From NCBI GenBank assembly GCA_010909165.1, contig MU008165.1, positions 620,001-684,000 of the forward strand: 64,000 nucleotides of DNA, written 5' to 3'. A program made the translations under genes and the position numbers. Shown here one piece after another: positions 46,501 to 55,905 of this stretch. The stretch comes from Anthoceros angustus (Eukaryota; Streptophyta; Anthocerotopsida; Anthocerotales; Anthocerotaceae). Position 1 is the stretch's first letter, and every line of letters starts with the position of its first letter. Below the pieces are notes generated by a model. The model worked only from the letters and a program-made list of their open reading frames with translations, was not told the DNA's origin and ran no database searches.

Positions 46501-46849
46501 GATCTGGGAACATCGCGCGGTGGTGTATGAGGTCCGGAAGAAAGGGGTGAGTGAGTGTGTGAAGAGGAGTCTAGGAAGTGGTGAGCGCGAGAGTCCGGAA
46601 AATGCGAACGCCGAGGAAGGTTGGGAATAAATTGGGGTCGAGGAAAGCGACGGAGTGAGGTGCGGACGCGGGCCATGGTGTACATCCACCGGAGCTCGGT
46701 GTGAATCCACATGAGTGTGACTTGGTGTACATGTGAATGTGCATAGGACCATAGCCCTTAACGCGTGTGGGAACCGGGCGCCAAATAGTCGATCGCGACG
46801 CCGGCCGGGTGGGTCCCACCACGTGGTCACCACGGGCAAACCAGCGCGG

Positions 46850-46960
46850 CGGAATCCACCACGGCGGTGGCGAATCCACCACGCCAGGTGAATCGTGGCG
46901 AATCCACCACGGCGGTGGCGAATCCACCACGGCGGCGGTGGCGAACCACCACTGGGGTCG
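46850..46960 (+). repeat. Palindromic CCACCACGGCGGTGGCG cluster in LTR1
   Basis: Several copies of gaatccaccacggcggtggc, each with near-perfect dyad symmetry (CCACC...GGTGG). Counterparts are at 50,535-50,650 and 54,270-54,415. They lie ~170-280 bp before the LTR end. Confidence 0.85.
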
Positions 46961-47131
46961 AACTTACCATGGTCGGTTGATTATGGTAGGAACCGATTGT
47001 AGGAGGACTAGAATCCATAGTTTTAGAACATCTTGACACAAAACCATTCCCTTGGGATCGAATCCTAGGACTATAACGACATAGAGGGTAAATGTGGCCT
47101 CTTTGCCTTCGGATGCAAAACCCATTCCACA

Positions 47132-48724
47132 TTTTGGCGCTGCTGGGAATGAAACTGGATTATAGGAAAGACTAACCATAGCTTAGGTGTCTAGTCTTTG
47201 AGTGTATTTAGTTTGGTAGATGGATGCCACGAGTTGAGTCGGAGGATTCAGTCAAGTCGGGAAGAGAAGCCTCAAGCCGGCGACAGCCAAGGGAAAGGTT
47301 GAAAAGGGTTGCGGATGGGAGTTGAGGAGGACCCAATTGGAGGACGACTTGCCGGAAGGAAGGGAGTAAGGAATCAAGGATTCGGGGTCCGATCTTGTTG
47401 GAGCAAGATCCCCAATCTGGTCTTGGACGAGGTACCACGGCCGAGGAACCTTGGTCCAAACTTGTCTTGACCTCTCTTCTAGGTGTGTGCGTCCAATCAA
47501 CTTCCGCATGGACGCTGTCAATCAACCACTGCCACCGAATCACCACGCTCATGTCCACCACTGCGGTGGTGGTCACCACCAAGCAACCTTACCTATGGAG
47601 AGGAAAGGGTATGAGGATCCCATGAATTTGTTGAGCGCTTTGAGCGACATTTGCAAACCAGAATCGGGTGATGCACCGATTCAAATTGCTCTATGGAGTT
47701 CTTCGGGGTCCAAAAAGTGGTATGACGCGACTCAAGTCCCCACACCCCAACCACCTTTGAAGAATTGAAGAATGCCTGTGAGAGGTTTAGGGGATTGACA
47801 TGGAGGGCTACGTGTTGTCCAAGCTTGAGAGGTTACAAAGAGAGAGGAAGGAAACCTGTGTATGTTGAGAGGTTTCATACCACGTGATCGTAGTGGTCCT
47901 CATTCGTGAGCCGCAGTAATACGGTGGTTCGCTAAAGGCCCTGGGTTCTAAGATGGGGAGACACGGTGGCAAGGAGAAGAATTTGGGCAAGGCTATCAAG
48001 GCGGCGCTAAATTACGAGGAATCTAACTAGGAGATGAAGAAGGCTAAGAAGGACAGAAGAAGTCCAAAACGGGAAAAGAAAGGGATTCCTCATCGCCCCT
48101 GGAGAAAGTTCCTCAGAGAGGAAAGCTCCTCAAGATTCCCAGGATTCCATGGAGGAAGAAACGAGTGACTTGGAGGAAGATTCCGATGGGGAGCGCACGG
48201 AGGAAAAAGAAGAAATCAAGGGTGAAGTGGAAGGAAGAGCGCGTGGGAACAAAGAGTCAGGGCGAAACAAGAGGCGTTGTGCAAAAAAGATGCGGAGCAA
48301 GCAAGGAGGGAGAGGCAACCAAGAAAGTGGAACAACATGCGGAGGAGAGGGCGACCCAATTCAAGAGGGGAAGGGAGACGATGGCCTCGAATGAGAAGGG
48401 AGAAAGAGCTTCACAAACCGACGATTCGGAAATTTGTGAGTATCCGGCACCGCCAAATTCCTCAAAACCTCTAAGGTACAAAGAACTGCGTCCATTACTC
48501 GCGACCGCTCGTAAGACACAAGACCAAGTTATATCGAATGGGACCGGACGGTAAAACGGTTATGGGTGACGATCGAGGTGTGGATGGGTCCGCTCGTGGT
48601 CCCGGAGGTTTTCCACAATGGTTCCATCCACCGCAGATTTGAATGGTCGCCAACCGAGTTGGTTGGCGAGTTGAAAAGTATTATCAATAAGTTGGCGAGG
48701 ACGCCAACAAATGAGAAGGGAGTA
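47132..48724 (+). pseudogene. Array internal region 1: primer site, broken gag, pol tail
   Basis: It begins ttttggcgctgctgggaatg (primer site, one base altered from internal 2). Gag pieces are YEDPMNLLSALSDICKPESGD (47,610-47,672), RWFAKGPGSKMGRHGG (47,922-47,970) and LGKAIKAALNYEESN (47,985-48,030), followed by a charged Lys/Glu/Ser tail. The last 180 bp read VPEVFHNGSIHRRF and IINKLA and match the integrase C-terminal tail of related elements. The polypurine tract aaatgagaagggagta is at 48,709-48,724. No enzyme domains are present. Confidence 0.75.
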
Positions 48725-50823
48725 TGTGGAAGACCACATGTACACTAACCCTCCCCGACTTGTTGGTTTGAATGTTTTTTTTGTTTTTCTTATGTTTTGT
48801 GTGATGGAGTGCTTAGGAAATGTCCGAGGCAAGGCCTTTTATACTAAAATGGTCCTTGGCCCATGACAATATTACTTTTACAAATAATTAGTCCTTGGGC
48901 CTCGAACTGAATATCGGCTAGAAGGTCCTTGGACCTTGGGATTTTAGGAATAAATTGTCTATATAAGGTGGGGATCCTTCATTCAAAGAACAGGGGCCTG
49001 TGAACAAGTGGAGACGCTGCACCGGAGAAGTTCAGAAGCTAGCGGAGAGGTATAAGCGGAGAGAGGTGAGGCTAGGGCCGGGGTCAAGGAGAGGCAAACC
49101 AAGAAGGGTAGAGCAACAGCCACCGCAGACAAATGCTGGGGAAGCCACCGTCATGGGCCACCACGGTGGTGGAGCCGCCATCGTCGGAAGAAGGACCCAA
49201 GGTGGGGAAGCCACCGTCGAGCGCCAGAGGAGGATGCAACCCCTCGATTCCGTGAAGCAAGCCCAGGATTGTCCAGGAGCCGGGCATACCCTTCAGTTGT
49301 GCTCGAGGAAATGAGCAAGGCGGAGGCTAGAGCATGGATGGAGGAACGCACTTTGGCTGTCTGATGAGGAGCGAGGAACGCGCGCAGGGGCGAGACGGCG
49401 CCTCCTAGGAGGAGTGAAGGGACCTCGGATAGCGGGAGTGAGGTGGAGATATTAAGGGAGGATCTTTCGGATCGAGGCGTGGTAGGAGAGGCGGGGAACA
49501 CCCATGGGCCGAGGCTAGGCGGCCACAGAGGCAAGCGCTGATTTTAGAGGGGGCATCATAGGTCGAGGCTTTCACTTGGATTAGAGGATAAGGTGCTAGG
49601 AAGCTTGTGAATCTGTAGATATCCGAATTGGTAGGCGCGCTTGTGGTAAGTTAGCCATCTTTAGACACGGAGGTAGGTTAGCCATCTTTAGACACGGGAA
49701 AGTGAGCTATGGCGCTGTATATAAGAGACCCTTGAGTGTCTCTCTTAGACAATTTCGTGTGAGCTCCTGTGTCGAATTTGTGCGCGTGGTTGGTTGGAGA
49801 CATCCGATCGATGATGGGCTGATTCGGTGGCCCTCTCCACAAGAGGGCCGGGAGATCCTGGATGGTCGAGAGCCGAGTGACCAAGCTCCGCCTGGGTGAC
49901 TAGTGGTGAAGGGTGCTCAATGCATGCCGGAGAGGGAAATTCCAGGGACCGGGTGAGATCGTGTGAATCGCTGTGGAGCCGACCAGTTTTTTTCCTTTCC
50001 CAACCCGTCTAACCAGATTGTGTCTAATCCCAAGGAGGTCTGTGGCCCAAGGAGGGGTCTGTGGCCCAAGAGAGGTCTGTGGCCCGAGGAGGGGTCTGTG
50101 TGGCCCAAGGAGGGTCTGTGGCTGAGGAGGGGTGGCCCAAGGAGGGGTCTGTGGCCCAAGAGAGGTCTGTGGCCCAAGAGAGGTCTGTGGCCCGAGAGAG
50201 GATCTGTGGGAACATCTTGTGCGGTGGTGTATGAGGTCCTGGAAGAAAGGGGTGAGTGAGTCGTTGTGTGAAGAGGAGTCTAGGAAGTGGTGAGCGCGAG
50301 AGTCGCAACCGAGGAAGGTTGGGAATAAATTGTGGTCGAGGAAATCGGATGGAGTGAGGTGCCGACGCGGGGCCATGGTGCATCCACCGGTGAGCTCGGT
50401 GTGAATCCACATGAGTGTGACTTGGTGTACATGTGAACTGTGCATAGGACCATAGCCCTTAACAAGCGAGGAACCGGGCGCCAAATAGTCGATCGCGACC
50501 GCGGGTGGGTCCACCAGTGGGTCCCACGCGTGGGTCGGCAAATCCACCACGGCGGTGGCGGAATCCACCACGGTGGAATCCACCACGGCTAATGGTGGCG
50601 GAATCCACCACGGCGGTGGCGAACCACCACGGCGGTCGAACTTACCCGGTGGTGGGTCGGTAGTTGATTATGGCTAGGTAGGAACGATTGTAGGAGGACT
50701 AGAATCCATAGTTTTAGAACATCTTGACACAAAACCATTCCCTTGGGATCGAATCCTAGGACTATAACGACATAGAGGGTAAATGTGGCCTCTTTGCGTC
50801 TTGGATGCAAAACCCATTCCACA
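48725..50823 (+). repeat. Array LTR2
   Basis: A complete LTR with TGTGGAAG start and ATTCCACA end, 2,099 bp. The TATA box is at 48,959-48,968 and the coding-like segment at 49,020-49,520. It is followed by a primer-binding site matching ttttggcgccgtcgggaatg. Confidence 0.92.
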
Positions 50824-52463
50824 TTTTGGCGCCGTCGGGAATGAAACTGTCAGATTATAGGAAAGACTAACCATAGCTTAGGTGTCTAGTCTTTGAGTGT
50901 ATTTAGTTTGGTAGATGGATGCCACGAGTTGAGTCGGAGGATTGAGTCAAGTCGGGAAGAGAAGCCTCAAGCGACAGCCAAGCGTGGAAAGGTTGAAAAG
51001 GGTTGCGGATCGGGAGTTGAGGAGGACCCAATTGGAGGACGACTTGGAAGGGAAGGGAGTAAGGAATCATCGGATTCGGGGTCCGATCTTGTTGGAGCAA
51101 GATCCCCAATCTCGGTCTTGGACGAGGTACCACTACCGAGGAACCTTGGTCCAAACTTGTCTTGACCTCTCTAGGTGTGTGCGCATTTGCGCCCAATCAA
51201 CTTCCGCAGACGGCCGAATCAACCACGCACCAATCACCACCACAAGTCATGTCCACCAGTGCATGGTGGTCACCACCAAGCAACCTTACCCGTTGTATGG
51301 AGAGGGAAGGGGTATGAGGATCCTGATGAATTTGTTGAGCGTTTTGAGCGGTGACATTTGCAAACCAGAATCGGGTGATGCACAGCATTCATTTCTATGG
51401 AGTTCTTCGGGCTCCAGAAAGTGGCATACGCGAGTACCTCAAGTCGCCCACACCCCAACCACCTTTGAAGAATTGAAGAATGCCTTGAGAGGTTTAGGGG
51501 ATTGACATGGAGGGCTACGTGTTGTCCAAGCTTGAGAGGTTACAAAGAGAGAGGAAGGAAACCTTGCAAGCGTATGTTGAGAGGTTTCACAGCTTGCGTG
51601 ATCGTAGTGGCCCTCATTCGGAGCTGCAGGCTATACGGTGGTTCGCTAAAGGCCTGGGTTCTAAGATGGGAAGACACGTAAGGTTGCAAGCGGAGAAGAA
51701 TTTGGGCAAGGCTATCAAGGCGGCGCTAAATTACGAGGAATCTAACTCGCAGGAGATGAAGAAGGCTAAGAAGGACAGGAAGAAGTCCAAAACGGGAAAA
51801 GAAAGGGATTCCTCATCCTCCTCGGGAGAAAGTTCTTCAGGAGAGGAGAGCTCCTCAAGATTCCCGGAGGATTCCATGGAGGAAGAAACGGTGCCTTGGA
51901 GGAAGATTCACGATGGGGAGCGCACGGGAGGAAAAGAAGAAATCAAGGGGTGAAGTGGAAGGAAGAAGAGCTGCATGGGGAACAAAGAGTCGGGCGAAAC
52001 AAGAGGCGTTGTATGCAAAAAAGATGCGAGCAAGCAAGGAGGGAGGCCGAGGCGGCAACCAAGAAAGTGGAACAACAAAAGTGGAGGCGAGAGGGCCACC
52101 CAATTCAAGAGGGGAAGGGAGACGAGATGGCCTCGAATGAGAAGGGAGAAAGAGCTTCAAAAACCGACGATCGAATTTGTGAGTATCCGGCACCGCCAAA
52201 TTCCTCAAAACCTACACAAAGAAAAAGTCATTCATTACTCGCGACCGCTCAGAAGACACAAGACCAAGTTATATCGAATGGGACCGGACGGTAACAAAGT
52301 TATGGGTGACGAAAGGTGTGGATGGGTCCGTCGGTCCCGGAGGTTTTCCACAATGGTTCCATCCAGCAGATTTGAATGGTCGCCTTTGCCAACCGAGTTG
52401 GTTGGCGAGTTGAAAAGTATTATCAATAAGTTGGCGAGGACGCCAACAAATGAGAAGGGAGTA
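50824..52463 (+). pseudogene. Array internal region 2: primer site, gag, pol tail
   Basis: The best-kept gag frame is 51,507-51,953 (148 codons): ETLQAYVERFHSLRDRSG, LQAIRWFAKGLGSKMGRHVR, LGKAIKAALNYEESNSQE, and a Ser/Glu/Lys-rich tail. This is the retrotransposon gag pattern (YV.RF..LRD, IRWF..GL). The N-terminal capsid half (ICKPESGD; FEELKNALRGLGD, 51,350-51,505) is in another phase. No zinc knuckle is seen. The tail at 52,280-52,460 retains an integrase C-terminal remnant before the polypurine tract. Confidence 0.8.
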
Positions 52464-54594
52464 TGTGGAAGACCACATGTACACTAACCCTCCTCGGACT
52501 TGGTTTGAATGTTTTTTTGTTTTTCTTATGTTTTGTGTGATGGAGTGCTTAGGAAATGTCCGAGGCAAGGCCTTTTATACTAAAATGGTCCTTGGCCCAT
52601 GACAATATTACTTTTACAAATAATTAGTCCTTGGGCCTCGAACTGAATATCAGGCTAGAAGGTCCTTGGACCTTGGGATTTTAGGAATAAAATTGTCTAT
52701 ATAAGGTGGGGATCCTTCATTCAAAGAACAGGGGCCTGTGGAAGTGGAGACGGCACCTCCGGAGAAGTTCGTGAAGCTAGCGGAGAGGTATAAGCGGAGA
52801 GAGGTGAGGCTAGGGCCGGGTCAAGAGAGAGGCAAAACCAAGAAGGGTAGACCGCAAGGGGTCGACGAAGCAGCCACCACGGTGGTGGAGCCACCACCGT
52901 GCAAGCACCACAGTGGTGGAGCCGCCATCGCGAAGAAGGACCCAAGGTGGGGAAGCCACCGTGAGCGCTCGAGAGGGATGCAACCCCTCGATTCCGTGGG
53001 AAGCAACCAGCTGGATTGTCCAAGGAGCCGGGCATACCCTTCACAAAGTTGTGCTCGAGGAAATGAGCAAGGAGGCTAGAGCATGGATGGAGGAACGCAC
53101 GCTTTGGCCCAGATGCGAGGAGCGAGGAACGTGGAGACGGCGCCTCCTAGGAGGAGTGAAGGGACCTCGGATAGCGGGAGTGAGGTGGAGATATTAAGGG
53201 AGGATCTTCTGATCGAGGCGTGGTAGGAGAGCGAGGAACACCCATGGGCCGCAGTAGGCTAGGCGTGTGAGGGCCGATTTTAGAGGGGACATCATAGGTC
53301 GAGGCTTTCACTTGGATTAGAGGATAAGGTGCTAGGAAGCTTGTGAATTTGTAGATACCGAATTGGTAGGCGCTTGTGGTAGGTTAGCCATCTTTAGACA
53401 CCGGAGGTAGGTTAGCCATCTTTAGACACCGGAAAGTGAGCTATGGCGCCGCGGCGATGTATAAGAGACCCTTGAGTGTCTCTCTTGAACAATTTCGGTG
53501 TGAGCTCCGTGTCGAATTTGTGCGTGGTTGGTTGGAGACATCCGATCGATGATGGGCTGATTCGCAGGCCCTCGTCCACAAGAGGGCCGGGAGATCCTCG
53601 GATGGTCGAGCCGAGTGACCAAGCTCCGTCTGGGTGACTAGTGGTGAAGGGTGCTCAATGCATGAGAGGGAAATTCAGGGGACCGGGTGAGATCGCGGGT
53701 GTGCGAATCGCTGTGGAGCCGACCACTGCTTTTTTTCCTTTCCCAACCTCTGCCTAACCAGATTGTGTCTAATCCCAAGGAGGGTCTGTCAAGGAGGGGT
53801 CTGTGTGGCCCAAGAGAGGTCTGTGGCTGAGAGGGGTCTGTGGCCCAAGGAGGGTCTGTGGCCCAGGAGGGGTCTGTGGCCCAAGGAGGGGTCTGTGGCC
53901 CAAGAGAGGTCTGTGGCCCAGGTCTGTGTGGCCCGAGAGAGGAGGATCTGTGGGAACATCTTGTGCGCGGTGGTGTATGAGGTCCTAGAAGAAAGGGGTG
54001 AGTGAGTCGTTGTGTGAAGAGGAGTCTAGGAAGTGGTGAGCGAGAGTCGGAAAATGCGAACGCCGAGGAAGGTTGGGAATAAATTGTGGGGTCGAGGAAA
54101 TCGCGATGGAGTGAGGTGCCGCGGCGTGCGGGCCATGGTGCGCATCCACCGTGAGCTCGGTGTGAATCCACATGAGTGTGACTTGGTGTACATGTGAACT
54201 GCATAGGACCATAGCCCTTAACGGCGTGCAGGGAACCGGCGCCAAATGATCGACCAAGCTCGGCCGGTGGGTCCCACCACGGCGGTGGCGGAATCCACCA
54301 CGGACCACCACGCGGTGGCAATCCACCACGGCGGTGAATCCACCACGCATGGCGGAATCCACCACGCGGGCGAATCCACCACTACGGTGGTGAATCCACC
54401 ACGGCGGTGGCGACTACCAGGTCGAACTTAGGCCGTGATCGATGTAGTGGGTAGGAACCGATTGTAGGAGGACTAGAATCCATAGTTTTAGAACATCTTG
54501 ACACAAAACCATTCCCTTGGGATCGAATCCTAGGACTATAACGACATAGAGGGTAAATGTGGCCTCTTTGCGTCTTGGATGCAAAACCATTCCA
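52464..54594 (+). repeat. Array LTR3
   Basis: It starts TGTGGAAG at 52,464, and its end TTCCA at 54,594 lacks the final CA. TATA at 52,697-52,706, coding-like segment at 52,750-53,240, minisatellite at 53,775-53,950, palindromic cluster at 54,270-54,415. Confidence 0.9.
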
Positions 54595-54679
54595 TGTGGA
54601 GTTACCTGAACACCTGAATGTATACATCCTGTCATGATGGAGCATTTTCCAAGTGTGGCGACCACAAGACCTTTCGCGA

Positions 54680-54780
54680 ATCCCAAGGAGGTCTGTGGCC
54701 CAAGGAGGTCTGTGTGGCCCAAGGAGGTCTGTGGCCCAAGGAGGTCTGTGGCCCAAGGAGGTCTGTGTGGCCCAAGGAAG
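54680..54780 (+). repeat. Orphan LTR minisatellite fragment
   Basis: Six units of ggtctgtggcccaag lie outside LTR3, preceded by gaatcccaaggagg as in the LTRs. It is a detached piece of an LTR or the remnant of a fourth LTR. Confidence 0.75.
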
Positions 54781-54959
54781 AGTTTCAGGATCACGGACGT
54801 TGAGCCTCATTGATCACCAACCCCGGATCACCAAGTGATGGTTTCAAGGTAGCTGATGGTTCGCACCATCAAGAAGGCCTGTGAACTGCCTTTTGGGCCA
54901 CACGCTCTGCTGATGACCTGCATTTGGCACCATGGTGAGAAGGAGAACCAACCATGCTA

Positions 54960-55860
54960 ATGTAGTCCCAAGTCATACCGATGCCCCCAAGCGTGATAGT
55001 CCTGGGTGACATACCGGATACCTCCCAAGCGCTGACATACGCAATTCTATGCAGCCCACACGGATACCCCAGCACTACACGGGACATCCCACACTCACTT
55101 TGACACCTCGACCGCGACATCTATATGCATGGTTATGTAGGCGCGGTTATGACTATATAGGTAGTAGACCCATATTAGAAAAACATGAGCCAAGATGAAC
55201 CAATTGGGTCAAATGCGGACGCCAGATGGGGAGCAGCGGCATTGTGGAAACCCAACTGGCCTTCCGCCTCCGACATGGCCTCCATGGGTGTTGGCTCTGA
55301 ATAGCTGACTCCGCCTTGTCCCAAGCCAGAAAGCTCACCAGGGTGGAAGGTGCGGCAACGTTCCGGCTTGGGTGCGCAGGTGCATAAGACTGTACATGCG
55401 TGGCCATGCCAAGGTCAACACATCGTGAGAGCTTGAGTGTCCCGAGTAGGCGGGTGACACCAACCTAGTTTATTGAGGGCCGTTGGTCCAATCCGCAGGA
55501 GCGAACCAACCTCGGACAAATCCATGAGTAAGGGCGTACCACATGTCAGGAAGATGGCTAGCTTGCAATAAATGAAAGTGTCACTGCTGTTCTCAATATG
55601 CTACGTTAAGTGGTAACATCCACCAAGATGCGTGAAGGTCCAAAACAAGTTGCGGGTCTCTCTCCGGGCCGGCTTGAGAAAACTGCATTCCCATCCCGCA
55701 ATCACGACGATGGGGCGGATTGAATGTATATACCAGAATGTGGATGTCTTGGGGTTGTAGAAAAAGGCGAGATAAACCAAGGAAGTAGTTGAGTCCCGGC
55801 GTGCCAAAAGGAATGCATCATGCTTGGGACTGGTCACAATAAATGTAACGACTAACCAAG
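54960..55860 (-). pseudogene. Second, divergent cytosine-5 DNA methyltransferase relic
   Basis: On the minus strand the pieces run in the same order as in the 41,950-42,880 domain: PIVVIAGWECSFLKPARRE and NLFWTF (55,650-55,715, motif IV; the Cys is kept, the following QGF is altered), CGTPLLMDLSEVGS (~55,510-55,555, preceding motif VIII), STLVSFLAWDKAES (~55,305-55,345), and VVLGYPCGLH with ITLGGIGMTWDYISMV (55,090-54,950, motif IX-X region). The corresponding plus-strand pieces are AGWECQGFSQAG, VGTPLLLDAVQVGS, PTLVSF, RIMGF and ALGRAMD. Motif I would lie beyond 55,860 but is cut off by the LTR at 55,906. It has several frameshifts and stops. Confidence 0.65.
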
Positions 55861-55905
55861 ATATTCAAGAAAGGGCAGACCTCTAAATGCAAATAGTTCT
55901 AGCAA

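Larger units (their letters stand above)
45007..47131 (+). repeat. Array LTR1
   Basis: It shares with LTR2 and LTR3, in order: the ggaagaccacatgtacac head, gtctatataagg, a coding-like segment, a CTGTGGCCCAAGG minisatellite, a CCACCACGGCGGTGG cluster and the gatgcaaaacccattccaca end. Differences between LTRs are mainly short indels in G/C-rich words. Confidence 0.9.
45007..54594 (+). mobile_element. Tandem array: three LTRs and two gag-only internal regions (TR-GAG type)
   Basis: The structure is LTR1 (45,007-47,131), internal 1 (47,132-48,724), LTR2 (48,725-50,823), internal 2 (50,824-52,463), LTR3 (52,464-54,594), with a repeat period of about 3.73 kb. Complete LTRs start TGTGGAAG and end ATTCCACA; the outer ends are slightly trimmed (LTR1 starts TGGAAG, LTR3 ends TTCCA). 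Each internal region holds gag and then a short pol tail, with no protease, RT, RNase H or integrase core. Tandem LTR arrays of this kind arise by recombination between LTRs of neighbouring or circular copies. It interrupts the methyltransferase element on its left. Confidence 0.88.

Noticed and set aside
46212-46839. Minus-strand frames rich in Trp-Ala-Thr-Asp and Pro
   Set aside because: They read through the LTR minisatellite; periodicity explains both openness and composition.
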